A DNA stretch of 64,000 bases from Blepharisma stoltei (lineage: Eukaryota; Ciliophora; Heterotrichea; Heterotrichida; Blepharismidae): assembly GCA_914767885.1 (NCBI GenBank), contig CAJZBQ010000048.1:62001-126000 (forward strand), given 5' to 3'. The notes beneath the pieces are model-generated. The model ran no database searches. It was not told the origin of the DNA and worked only from the letters and a program-made list of their open reading frames with translations. Shown piece after piece: positions 10,466 to 21,766 of the stretch. How positions within the stretch are numbered: position 1 is the first letter of the stretch; each line of letters opens with the position of its first letter. Made by a program: the position numbers and the translations under genes.

Positions 10466-12781
10466 ATGTCAAAGAGTTTCCAAACGGAGACTGATAAAAG
10501 TCACTATGAAGAAAACTCTAGTGAATTCGAGAATAATTCGCTTGAAGAATCAGCTCCTTCAGAAGCTGAATTGCCTAATATTGACAGTGCTCAGCCTAGA
10601 GTTCAGCTAGTATGGGAAGACATTACCTATAAAGTAACCATAAACGGCAAAGAGCAAGAAATTCTCAAAGAAGTTTCAGGATTTGCAAATCCCGGAGAAT
10701 TTTTAGCAATTATGGGTGCCTCAGGGGCTGGAAAAACGACTCTTTTAAATTTGATTGCAGGCAGAATTAATCTGGGCTCTTGCAGTTCTGGATCTATAAA
10801 AGTAAATGACGCTGATATTCATTCCTTCAATTACAAGAAAATCGCTGCATATATCACTCAGATGGACATTTTGTGGCATATTCATTAAAATGGATTGGTG
10901 AACCAGCCTACCCTCTTAGCACATGTTGCTTTAACCCAAAGACTTTGTGGAAAGGATATGGTGTCCAGTGATGTGTGTCCTGCAAAGACTATCTTGGCTT
11001 GGTGAAGCGCAACGTTGGATCAGGCCTGTATGATACTTTGAACTAATCGGCGAATTTTCTAATGTGATACCAGGAGTTGGGCCTGGCTACAAATTCCATT
11101 CTGGCTGACAACTCGAGATAATTCGATTTTTCGAAATTTCTTATAGGGAAACCAGGTCTGGAGCACAGCACAGCAGTCCAGCCCTCTTCGCCAATTGGTG
11201 TGTGAATCCATTTCTGGAGGATTATAGCCAATAGACAGGCATTAGGCAGTCGAAGCAGGTGTGGAGAAAAGTACCCTTTGGAGATATCACAGGGAGCTTC
11301 TCAATAACCCAACTAAAAACTTAGAAATTTTATGGCCGACAATGACTGTAAGAGAGTCGATCATGTTTTCTGCCAAAATGAGGATCCCAGGGACTGATCT
11401 AGAAATCGCAGAAAAAGTAGATGCAGTAATAGCCGCTTTAAGACTTGAAAAAGTTGCTGACAATATTATAGGTAGCGTTATGCGTAAAGGGATTTCAGGA
11501 GGTGAGCGCAAAAGGACTAGCATTGCTATTGAAATTATTTCGAATCCATCAATCATCATTCTAGATGAGCCTACATCTGGTCTTGATAGTTTTAATGCAG
11601 AAGTACTCATTGATCTATTAAATGAACAAGCACGCTGTGGAAAAACAGTGATCTCCACAATTCACCAGCCAAGTACTAAGGTTTTCAATAAATTTGACAA
11701 ATTAATTTTATTAACTGAAGGGTACACCATTTATCAAGGCCCAGCCGCAAAATCAAGAAGATACTTCGCCAAATTAGGGTGCAAGTGTCCAAGACAAGTA
11801 AACCCTGCTGACTATTATATGAGGATCTTCCACGTCGTGAATCGATATGATAAGACTGAAGAAGAGCAAAACATGCTCGATACTCTAAATAAAGCATATG
11901 AAGAAAACGAGCCACAAAATGACCCAAGCTTGCTATATCTCACCCCGATTAAAAACTCCTCAGTTTATAATCCTAGTGTTTGGACGAAATTTGCTTTATT
12001 GTGCAAAAGATCATATGCCAATGCAAAGAGGAATCCTCAGCTGAGTAAGGTCAGAGTAATCCAATACATCATCAATGCGACTATTTTAGACCTCTTGTTC
12101 CATGATTTATCAAGCACCACTAGAGGAATTTCTGACACTAATGGAGTCTTGTTTTCTATGATCAACATTAATATCGTCCTCACTAACAATTCCTCAGCTA
12201 TGACCTTCCCAATAGAAAAGCCTATATTTTTAAAAGAAACGAAACAAGGATTATATGGATCTTTAACCTATTATATTGCTAAAAACTTTTCTGAGCTGCC
12301 GATGCAGATTATCATACCTATGATGTACTCACTTATGGTTTATTTTGCCTTAGGGCTTGATTTAACAGCAGCTAAATTTTTTATTTTCTTTTTAGTTTTA
12401 ATGCTAGTCCAGATGACAGGCGTTGCGCTAGGGTACGTAGTTGGGGCATATGCTCCAAGCCCACCTGTCGCTATGGCTTTTGCCTCTTTGCTTCCTAACG
12501 GACTAATGCCTTTCGGAGGGTTGTATGCGAATCTAGGCAATATAAACAAAGCCTTCAGCTGAGTCCAATATATTTCGCCATTTGGTTGGGCGTTTAAGTC
12601 TTTGACAATAAATCAGTACAGAGACAACAGTTTTGACTGCAGCCCATCTTGCGATCCTTTGGACAGATTTGGATTCTATGATCCTTTATGGAAAGATATC
12701 ATATGTCTTTTTGCACTAATGCTTGGATATAGAATTTTTGCTTATCTTGTATTGAAACTTGGAATAAGAAAAATGCATTAG
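10466..12781 (+). CDS. ABCG-family half-transporter 2 (interrupted by a retroposon-like insert)
   Basis: Same architecture as the genes at 14 and 14335: Walker A GASGAGKT (about residues 84-91), signature ISGGE, Walker B IIILDEP, then the membrane half ending KLGIRKMH. TGA is Trp in AFSWVQYISPFGWAF. A 459-nt insert (10866-11336) sits between TQMDIL and PTMTVRES. Removing it and one copy of the flanking 12-bp repeat gives 619 codons (618 aa plus stop TAG 12779-12781), full family length. Adjacent paralogue gene 3 lies about 1.55 kb downstream on the same strand, so this is a tandem pair. Substrate unknown. Confidence 0.9.
10866..11336. mobile_element. Retroposon-like insert in ABCG gene 2 (family R3)
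   Basis: 459-nt GC-rich insert between imperfect 12-bp direct repeats, ACATTTTGTGGC on the left and AAATTTTATGGC on the right (10/12 match). Its first 50 bases (CATTAAAATGG..., then CCCTCTTAGCACA) resemble family R2. There are in-frame stops, so it must be removed for the gene to work. No TA pair at corresponding positions in both repeats would serve as a normal IES pointer and keep the frame. Confidence 0.7.
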
Positions 12782-13199
12782 AAGCTTTAATAATTTTTAA
12801 ACTAATATTTATCTTACATAGTGCATAAAATTAAGAAATGGGTGGCTTATTTTATTATTTATCAAATTTTTTGGTCGAAATCAGAAAGGGTTTTGTAGCC
12901 TCATATAGTTATTCAATTATTTTTCAGCCATGCTAGTAATTCAATGCATCGATTATTTTTTGTTTTTAACTTTTCTGACATAAATTTTAGATGAGTTTTG
13001 GCTCCTAAAAATTATTAGAATCTCTCGTTAGCTTTTGAAAGAGAGGAAGCCTTTTTAAGCTGCCTTTTTAGACCCCATTTGGTCTTTGTGTCATTATTGA
13101 AATAGACAAGCATAAATAGCATGGCATTTGGTTTGAGAGAAATTAGCTCTGCTAATTTCTCTTTCCCATAAAATTTTTGATTTTCCTAAAGAGCTTCAG

Positions 13200-13870
13200 T
13201 GCAGCAATAGCTGTTTAACTTTGGTCATAAGTTCAGGGAACAGCTCCAAGTCCATTTCTACCTCTGCAGCTGGGCTTTATCACGCTAAAAGTGTTTTGCC
13301 TGCCGCCGCACATGGCCACAGGTGCCCTATCGAGCGTCAAGACAAAGCGGCTGGAGAAGAATCAGTGAAGGCTGAGATGAAGCAAGTGGCGATTAAGTCC
13401 CAAATCTATCTACTCTAATACCACCCACTGGCCATCTACGTGCCACGGCAACAAAGGAGATGAAACCTTGGAACCTGGAGGAATAAACCGTACAGCAATT
13501 CTAAGCTAACTTAGACATCTTGGTGGCGTCCTAGGGTAAGCTCGATAGCTCTGATCAAATTTTAAAATTAAGTCTAAGTCTAAAACTCCATTTATCAAGA
13601 GATTCAGGTGGAAACAAGCACAGAAGTTATTTATGGTAGAGTGAAGGCAACTTATCTCGTGAAAGCTTCTGATCAGGCGGAGGTGGCGCTGATTAAGGAC
13701 TGCTGAGTCAGCCTGAAATATGGCGTGGCCTTAGAACTCCCAGTGATGTACTACTTGGAGTTAAAAAGGGGGGCTGTGGCCTAATCATCCTGCTGAAGAA
13801 GTTATCGCTTTAAAAAACTGATTAATCTAAGACTAAAACTTAGACAAGCAATTAAAAACTTAATTGTCCA
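13200..13870. repeat. GC-rich retroposon-like relics between ABCG genes 2 and 3
   Basis: The 1.55-kb spacer 12782-14334 contains a GC-rich block ending in a simple tail TTAAGTCTAAGTCTAAAA (about 13566-13585). A second block is followed by TCTAAGACTAAAACTTAGAC (about 13829). The AAGTCT-type tail is shared with the insert at 42.2 kb. The second block contains a 58-codon plus-strand open frame (VKATYLVKASDQAEVALIKD and onward), source unknown. I did not find clean target duplications. The rest of the spacer is A/T-rich. Confidence 0.45.
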
Positions 13871-14334
13871 GCAATGGCTACTCATGAGAGATCATTTCAG
13901 ATTTAACTAACCCAGAAAAGCTCTTATCTACTCTGCTTTAATTAATCAAATAATTCAATAGTTTCCATATATAATTTTCCATTCCACATTGCACCCTATT
14001 ACAACAATAAAAAATTCGAAAATTCTGTTTTGTTTATTGTTTATCTCTTTCCTCGATTCCTCCAGCAAAGAAACTTCTCAAATTCAATTTTTAATCCTTC
14101 TTTTTTTATTAAGCCATCTCTAACTACATTTTAATTAATTTTTTTCTAACGTTTTTAGCTTTTCTGAATCAATCACTAATATTTACCATTTTATTCCTCA
14201 AACAACTTTTTTAAAGCTTTATTGTGAGTATTTCGATGTAAATTTTCTTTTTCTTTTCTAAATTCTCTCTTGCATGAAGTGCTTGTACAATAAATAAACT
14301 ATCATATTTTCTCCATTGATTAAAATTTTAATTA

Positions 14335-16587
14335 ATGGTAAAGACAGCAGGTCAAATAGAAACTAATAAAGGAAACCTTGAAGACAACTCGGATAGAGAT
14401 GAGAGAAATATGAAGATAGAGTCAATTCCTTCAGAATCAGAAGCTTTAAATCCAAATATTTCTCAGCAAAGAGTTCAGTTGACATGGGATGATGTCAATT
14501 ATAGGGTAACTATCAACCATAAAGAACAAGAAATACTCAAAGGAGTCTCAGGTTTTGCAAATCCCGGCGAATTTCTAGCTATTATGGGTTCGTCAGGCGC
14601 AGGAAAAACAACACTTCTTAATCTGCTCGCAGGCAGGATTAATCCTAACTCTCGCAGCTCTGGAACAATTATGGTTAATGGTACAGACATTCAATCGTTC
14701 AATTACAAGAAAATCACTGCATATATCACCCAAATGGACATTTTACTGCCAACTATGACGGTAAGAGAGTCGATCATGTTTTCTGCCAAAATGAGGATCC
14801 CAGGGACTGATCAGGAAATCAAGGAAAAAGTTGACACAATAATGGCAGCTTTGAGGCTTGAAAAAGTAGCTGAAAATATTGTAGGGAGTGTCATGGTTAA
14901 AGGGATTTCAGGAGGAGAACGCAAAAGAACTTGCATTGCGATTGAAATTATTTCGAATCCGTCTATCATCATTTTAGATGAGCCGACATCTGGACTTGAC
15001 AGTTTTACAGCAGAAGTGCTGATTGACTTGCTAAAAGAGCAAGCACGTAATGGAAAAACTGTTATTTCCACAATACATCAGCCAAGTACTAAGGTTTTCA
15101 ATAAATTTGACAAATTAATTTTATTAACTGAAGGGTATACCATTTATCAAGGCCCAGCTACAAAATCAAGAAGATACTTCGCCAAATTAGGGTACAAATG
15201 TCCTAGGCAAGTAAACCCTGCTGACTATTTTATGAGAATGCTGCATGTAGTCAATAGATATGATAAGACTGAAGAAGAACAAAATTTATTAGATAAACTA
15301 AATGAAGCTTACAAAAAAAATGAGCCAAAGAATGACTCTGACTTATTTTATCTTACACCAATAGAAAGCCACTCAGTATATAGCCTTAATTTTCGCTCAA
15401 AAATCGCTTTACTATGAAAGCGATCATTTGTTAACGCAGCCAGAAACCCTATGCTTAGTAGAGTGAGGATTATTCAATATGTTATAAATGCAACTCTTGT
15501 GGACCTTCTATTCCATGGCTTATCAGAAACCCAGAGAGGCCTTCTCAATACTAATGGAGTTCTATTTTTTTCAATAAATATATCAATTGTATTAACCAAT
15601 AACTCCTCAGCACTGACTTTCCCAATAGAAAGACCTATATTTTTAAAAGAAATAGGCCAAGGGCTCTATGGCTCAGCTATCTATTATGTAGCAAAAAACC
15701 TTTCAGAACTGCCTATGCAGATCATTGCTCCTCTAATCTATGCACTAATGACTTATTTTGCATTAGGACTTAAATTAACAGCGGGCAAGTTTTTTACGTA
15801 TTTTGCAATTTTAATGCTCACGCAAATGTCAGGGGTTGGACTTGGATATTTGGTAGGCGCGTCTACTGAAAATGTGCTATTGGCTCATGCATTTGCCTGG
15901 CTAGGTTTCCCTCCCAGTCCAGCAACGACGATCCTAGGGTCGTCCCGATAGGACACGGGGCAAAAAGGGTTTTTTTCTCTAGAGACTGCTAGTGCCAATT
16001 TGGAGGGCATGGCAGGAGCCAACAAGAGCTAAGGAGTTAATCCTTAGCTCTAACCCTAGTCTGGCGACGTAAAGCACGTGACCCAGTCCGCCTACTTCCG
16101 GGATAGCATGACCAAGCCCCATGACCGGAAGGAGCTGAGTGGTAGCCTGTAGCACTTAGGTGCACACTGGAAGCAGGGCAAGGAAAGCAAGCGAGGCGTC
16201 CAAAAGGTGGAAGAAAAAGGACCTTCGGTCCTGGCCGAGAGCTACTCAATAAATTTAACTAAGACTAAGACTAAGGCTCATGCATTTGCAGCACTTATTC
16301 CTAGTGGGCTGATGATTTTTGGAGGAATGTATGGGAATCTAGAAAGCATGAATAACGCGTTTAGCTGAATCCAATATATTTCACCGTTCAGTTGGGCATT
16401 TAAATCTTTGACGATAAACCAATATAGAGACAACAGCTTTGATTGTAGCCCATCTTGTGATCCTTTAGACAGACTTGGATTTCATGATCCGCTATGGCAA
16501 GATATTATATGTCTGTGTGCTTTAATGCTAGGATATAGAATTCTTGCTTATGTCTTATTGAGAATTGGGCTAAAGAAAAGGTCATAG
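14335..16587 (+). CDS. ABCG-family half-transporter 3 (interrupted by a retroposon-like insert)
   Basis: Paralogue of gene 2. Walker A GSSGAGKT (about 85-92), signature ISGGE, Walker B IIILDEP, and a membrane half ending RIGLKKRS before TAG 16585-16587. TGA codes for Trp at 15415-15417 (KIALLWKRSF) and in NAFSWIQYISPFSWAF. A 393-nt insert (15882-16289) lies within a transmembrane segment (LLAHAF / AALIPSG). Removal to one copy of the 15-bp flanking repeat leaves 620 codons (619 aa). Several blocks are nearly identical to gene 2 at DNA level (for example 15086-15180 against 11672-11766), pointing to gene conversion between the pair. Confidence 0.9.
15882..16289 (+). mobile_element. Retroposon-like insert in ABCG gene 3 (family R4)
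   Basis: About 378 bp of GC-rich DNA between perfect 15-bp direct repeats GGCTCATGCATTTGC (15882-15896 and 16275-16289). It ends in a simple tail TTTAACTAAGACTAAGACTAA just before the right repeat, as in target-primed retroposons. The insert contains in-frame stops. The repeat contains no TA dinucleotide, so precise removal cannot use a TA pointer. Confidence 0.8.
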
Positions 16588-16649
16588 AAAAGCTTAATAA
16601 AAATAAATTTTTTAATAAATTTGATGATTTTCTGATTTATCTAATATTT

Positions 16650-17973
16650 TTACTTCAAAGCGTTAAACCTTGACTCCAAATCATCTACCGGTGGCGTTTT
16701 TTCTTCTTCCATCATTCCATTTTTGATTTTTCCGGTCGGTCCGGAATCTAGCTGCCCTGCTATTTCTACTCCAATTTCACTTAAAACTTGGTTTACAACA
16801 TTATCGCTTTCTTCAATATCTCCTTCATTATCAAAGGCCATTTCCATTGCATCTCCCATCATTTCTTCAGTCATTTCCATCCTCTGATTTTCCCTATTAA
16901 AATCTTGCATCATTTTGTTAAGCTCAGGCAAGTTCATTTCTTTGTTAAATTGTGTTAGTGCTGGTGTAATGCCTCTCAAGGTTTCCGACATAGCCTGCGT
17001 TGACCTCATGGTCTGAAGCCTGAAATCTAGTCCTTGTAGCTGAGATTTTAATTCGTAAAATTTCTGAATCTGTTTTCTGACTCTTACTCCCTATATGTAA
17101 GCGAACAAAACAATTGGAAAATCCTTACTCCCCCCCCCCCCCTCCGTGAGCGAACAAAACCATTAGAAAAATCGCCATTTTTTTGACCAAAAACCCACCC
17201 TCCGTGAGTGAACAAAAAATTTTTTTAATAGAAAAAATTTTAATGGAAAAAAAATTTTGATATATAAGTGATAATTAGTATAATGAAATCTAGAGCTAAT
17301 TCTGTTTAATTTTAAACAAATTGCGTTTTAAAACATAAATTTTGCAAATTAAATTAATATTTGCTTCCCAATTTTTGCAAATTAGGATTTTTTTAAATTT
17401 CGAAAAAAATATATTTTTTATAAAATTTATATATAAATTTTTTTTAAAAAAAAAAAATTAACCCCCCTCCGTGAGCGAACAAAATTTTTTTGTTCGCTCA
17501 CGGAGGGGGGGGGGGGAGTTAGTATTAGCTAAAATAAAAAAAAAAATCATTTGGCATATAATTGATAAAATTTCTAACTAATTCTGTTTAATTTAAACAG
17601 CTTGTATTTTAAAAATAAATTTTACAAATTCAATTAATAATTGCTTTAAAGCAAATTTCGAATAGGATTATTTTTAAATTTCGAAGACAAAATTTTAAAT
17701 TTATATATAGATTTTTTTAAAAACAATCTGATCCATGAGCAAAAAAAATTTTTTTGTTTGATCATGTGAGGAAGTTACTAAATCTTTGGCCATAACTTTA
17801 ACAGAACTGATTTGATTTTGTTTAGCAAGTTTTTTGATTTCTGCAATCAATTTTTTTTCTTCGAGCTGAAGATGGGACCGTTCACGATCAAGCTCTCTCT
17901 GAGCTTTTTTTAAACCTCTGCGGTGAACTCTAAGTTGCTCTTGAGGGGAAAGCTTGGGGTTTGTAGCTCCCAT
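16650..17973 (-). CDS. VPS2: ESCRT-III subunit Vps2 / CHMP2
   Basis: ESCRT-III filament protein for membrane scission at endosomes and in cytokinesis. After removing a 691-nt nested IES (17084-17777) the gene has 211 codons (210 aa plus TAA). The basic N-terminal helix pair (residues about 1-70, RVHRRGLKKAQRELDRER, then VKVMAKDLV) joins in frame to RVRKQIQKFYELKSQLQ. The acidic C-terminal half has EEMMGDAMEMAFD and ends DDLESRFNALK, a MIM1-type Vps4-binding tail like CHMP2 (LEERLKNLR). The start ATG at 17973 matches the family N-terminus. It converges with ABCG gene 3, 62 bp away. The first 66 codons are duplicated as a dead fragment at 21.6 kb. Confidence 0.93.
17084..17777. mobile_element. 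Outer MITE-type IES in VPS2, containing a second MITE
   Basis: Bounded by TTA (17084-17086 and 17775-17777). The diverged left end is CCCTATATGTAAGCGAACAAAA and the right end TTGATCATGTGAGG, so it is an older family-1 copy. Without the inner element it is about 297 bp. Excision of 691 nt restores the VPS2 frame as KDLVRVRK. Confidence 0.85.
17125..17521. mobile_element. Inner MITE nested in the VPS2 IES
   Basis: A 394-nt near-consensus family-1 MITE flanked by TTA (17125-17127 and 17519-17521), with runs of C and G at the two tips followed by CCGTGAGCGAACAAAA-type repeats. It splits the older copy at CCTTA / TTAGTATTAG and is therefore a younger insertion into an existing IES. Confidence 0.88.
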
Positions 17974-18229
17974 TTATTTGTAATAAAATGGAATTTTGAG
18001 GTGTATTAATATATGATCAGTATGCTTAAAGGTGATAAAACTTGCGTCCCTTAATCTGAAGAAATAATTTTGTTTTCTAGCATATTAATAAAATATCAGA
18101 TTTTATTGATTTTATTATATTTGGTCAATTTTTGTTTTAAAATATTAACTTTGAGTTTAATCTTTTAGTTATTACTAGAAAAAGCAACAGTTAAAATAAT
18201 TTATCTTAGAAAGCATTAATTTTAAGGAT

Positions 18230-18440
18230 CTCAAATGCCTATCGATTCTTGCTGAATAGTCTTAGCTTTCGCCAAACGAAGGCTGTGAGTCCTAAATAAT
18301 CATAGCTGAGATGCTTTAATCATGATTTATAAGCTTAGTGGGTTGATATTATGATACTAGTAGCCTAGTCATATAGCTCAAAGTATTAGTATTTGTGAGG
18401 TGCGTAATATCTTAATATATCCCATTATAATCTTTTACAA
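18230..18440. other. Conserved non-coding island, possible ncRNA
   Basis: A patch of more mixed composition inside A/T-rich spacer, starting ATGCCTATCGATTCTTGCTG. Its unit-B counterpart (about 22070-22280) keeps blocks such as AGTCTTAGCTTTCGCCAAAC and ATGATTTATAAGCTTAGTG while nearby sequence has drifted more. No snRNA, tRNA or snoRNA signature could be confirmed. Confidence 0.25.
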
Positions 18441-19746
18441 CTCAGTTAGAAAACAGTATCTTTTTTTTATAAGTAGATAGTTATATTTAAATACTACTCT
18501 CTGGCCGCATGAAATACGGTGCACTAAAGATAGTTACTTTGCTAATTTATGCAAAATATTAATTATTTCTGAAGACAGCTAAATAACTTTCTGCAATTTT
18601 CTATTTTAATTTGCAATCTCATTCTTTTAAACAGTCTTTGGACTGCGGATCAAAAACAAATTAATCTTCAATTTATTAATATTTCGAATCTAATCAAAAT
18701 TTATTGCAGCGTGTTTCTATTTCTACTGGTAAATACTGTATCTATTTGTTCTATTCCATTTTTATCAATATTGAGAGCAGATATTTTAATCAATATTAAA
18801 AGCAGATATTTTAATCAAAATATGATTTCTGTTGTATATTTTCTAAAATCAATGCAGAAATTTTACAAAATTTAAGAGATTTTATAATTGCAAATTTAAA
18901 AAGTTGATTGGAACGAATAAATTTTTGATAAAATAAAAAATTAGAAAAATCTGAAATCTAAGCGCTAAGGTGTGGCAGAGTGCCACTATCTTCCACTGTC
19001 TAGTAATCCACTTTTTCTATTTTTTAAACTGTATATCGTAGTTCGCTTATGATATAAGCTCCAATTACCATTTTAGTGCTGTCTTTAATAAGAAATCTGC
19101 AAGACAGAAAAGAATTTTTCAATTAGAGTTATTTAACACAGCTAATATAGCTTATTTTTCGGTATTGAGAGTTTATTCTATTTCGAAGTTCTATAGCATA
19201 AAAATTACTTAAATAGAATGATCTAGAAAAAATTCTCAAAAACCCATTTTCTGGCAATTTATTCGAAAATTGCTTAAAAGCTAATATTTTTGATATTTAG
19301 TTTTTATATTTCGAAATTATAAAGGTTGAGTCATCTGAAATTTTTGGGCTTTTTGAAATTATTGAAAATCCTAAAAATTAATTTTAAGCAAAAGAGCAAA
19401 GTTCTTTTATCTAAATATTACTCCTTTGAAGTTTTTTTAATTTTTTGATATTCACATGCACTAAAAAGTGACTTAAACCTGTAAAAATTAAAGTAGAGCT
19501 AATTCAGCTCTTCAATTTAATTTTAAACTTCTAAGACTCGGTTTTGAGGGTATTTATTCAAAAATATGATTTTTTCAAGTTTAATATTTGATGGCTATCT
19601 GAATTTTGCATCAATAATCTAAAACTAAGCCTGCATAATTTAAAAAATTAACCTTTCTATGTTTATAGATCAACTATGCATATATATTTACCTTCATATT
19701 TATGCTCATATTTCTCAGTATTTTTATTTTTTATATAATATATAAA

Positions 19747-21438
19747 ATGTCATTATTTGAACAACAAGACGAATTAGCAAGAGAATCAAATAAATTCTGG
19801 ATGAATACAAGCTATTTTCCAGAGTCAGCCATTATATTCAGAGATCAAATATATGAAAAGCCCAAAAATAAAGAAAAAAAGCTTATTGAAGCTATACTCA
19901 CCAAAGACTCTATTGTTAAAATAAGCAAAAATTGTGTCTTTAAAATGGCCTCAATTCATTGGAAATTAGTCACTCCATTTATAGAAGAGCAAAATGGCGA
20001 GACTTTTTATGGTTTTACTCTAGGGCATGAAAATTGTAACCGTGATTTTTATGTTAATAATGAAAATTCATTAAACGATTGGATCAACCATCTACAACAA
20101 TTCTGTATCATGACAGATTTTGATAATGATTTTGTCATTATTAAAGAGCTAGGAGAAGGGAGCTTTTCCAAAGTTTACCTTGCAGCAAACTGTTTGACAA
20201 AAACGATATATGCTGTCAAAGCAATAAGTAAAGAGACACTTTTTGAGAATTCTGTCAATTTTGTTAACCAAATTAATGAAATTGCCTTATTAAGAAAAGT
20301 GAATCATCCGAATATTATTAAGCTTCATATGGTATATGAGAACGAAGATTATATATACTTGGTTTTAGACTATGCTGAAGGTGGGGATCTCTACCAAAGA
20401 ATGCTCACTCCCCATCCCCCCTTTAAATTGGAACAAAAATCTGTTCCAAATTAAAGAGGGTTTAAGATTATTAATCCTTGTTTAAAAGACAGCCGGTGAT
20501 TTCCAATTTATAGAGGGTATAATTTTTTTGAGAAATAATTAATATATAATTATCATAATAAAAATAAGCAATCTAATATTATTGAATTTTAGTTGATTTT
20601 TATAAAGAATTTTCTTCCAAAAAGTTAATCTATTGAGAGTGCCAACTGTTTAAATAGCATTCTATTTTAAATCCTTCATTAAATAGGGCCAAAGCTATTT
20701 ATATAAAATTAGTATTACATCTTCGAAAAAAAATAAAAATCTACTCCAATTTAACAAAAAATAGCAATTACCGATATTTGTTCGAATTTAAAGGGGGGAG
20801 TTAAGAAAAATACGCTTTCTGAAGCAGAGGCGTCGATAATTGGGGTTAAGATGCTCGATATTTTAGAATATTTAGAGTCAATGCATATTGTGCACAGAGA
20901 TATTAAGTTAGAAAACATTCTGTTGACATCAAAAGATAGAATAGATAACTTTATACTTGCTGATTTTGGGTTGGCAGAAGAACTAAAGGAAGAATCAACA
21001 AAAAAGTGTGGCTCGCCAGGCTATGTAGCTCCTGAAATATTAAGAAATCATTCTTACAGCTGTAAAGTTGATTTATACAGCACTGGAATTGTTCTGTATA
21101 TTCTTATTTCAGGAAAAATGCCTTTCTCTGGGAGAAATGCTAAAGAAACACTCATAAAAAACAAAGAAGGGGTAATTAGTTTTCACAACCAAATTTGGAA
21201 AAATAAATCTAAAAATGCAATTGATGCGGTTATCAAGCTTACTGAAAAGGAACCAGAATTTAGACCAAGTCCTAGAGAAGCCTTCGCTCTTCCTTTTTTT
21301 AATAGTGGGGCTATAAATAGCACATCATTGCTAAAATTAGACAGCCTTAAAAAGAATTTAGACACCAGCCGAGCTAAAAACGAGCCTTTTGAATTATTAC
21401 TAAGGAATGGCCAAAAAAGTAAGTGCAATGATAAATAA
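19747..21438 (+). CDS. PH-domain protein kinase A (interrupted by one IES)
   Basis: Ser/Thr kinase of CAMK-like type with an N-terminal PH-like domain. The region from KLVTPFIEEQNGETFYGF to NSLNDWINHL (about residues 75-120) has the PH strand pattern and closing Trp helix. Kinase motifs: GEGSFSKVY glycine loop, AVKAI lysine, HRDIKLENIL, DFGLA, CGSPGYVAPE. ATG 19747 is chosen over the upstream in-frame ATG at 19702 because all five paralogues begin MS.FE. A MITE (20405-20803) is removed as 396 nt, giving RMLKKNTLSEAEAS and 432 codons with stop TAA at 21436. Substrate unknown; lipid-dependent activation is inference from the PH domain. Confidence 0.88.
20405..20803. mobile_element. MITE-type IES (family 2) in kinase A
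   Basis: 396 nt between TCA (20405) and TTA (20801). Terminal inverted repeats are CTCCCC...CCCTTTAAATTGGAAC on the left and GTTCGAATTTAAAGGGGGG on the right, a family distinct from the GAGCGAACAAAA type. Kinase B lacks it at the same position. Relatives appear at 37.3-37.6 and 56.6-57.0 kb. Confidence 0.85.
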
Positions 21439-21570
21439 AGATTATGTAATTATACTTTATTTATTTAATTACACAAGACTTTCATAATTTCTATTTAGCT
21501 ATAACAATTCATGATAAAATTCAATGTGTGAAATCTTGAAACTTTCTCATTGAGGTTCTTTTGCTCTCTA

Positions 21571-21766
21571 ACTAAATCTTTGGCCATAACTTTAACAGAA
21601 CTGATTTGATTTTGTTTAACGAGTTTTTTGATTTCTGCAATCAATTTTTTTTCTTCGAGCTGAAGACGGGACTGTTCACGATCAAGCTCTCGCTGAGCTT
21701 TTTTTAAACCTCTGCGGTGAACTCTAAATTGTTCTTTGGGGGAAAGCTTGAAGTTTTTAGCTCCAT
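21571..21766 (-). pseudogene. Truncated VPS2/CHMP2 5' fragment
   Basis: Copy of the first 66 codons of VPS2 carried by the tandem duplication. A one-base deletion next to the start codon (CTCCATT against CTCCCATT) shifts the frame at once, and the rest of the gene is absent, so it is dead. Its right limit coincides with the duplication junction. Confidence 0.85.

Noticed and set aside
15415-15417. TGA as a premature stop in ABCG3 (and similar sites in many genes)
   Set aside because: In-frame TGA falls at conserved Trp positions in many families here, and no recognised gene needs TGA as its stop; read as Trp.
19702-19746. Upstream ATG extending kinase A by 15 hydrophobic residues
   Set aside because: The extension is A/T-rich low-complexity and absent from the four paralogues, which begin at the later ATG.
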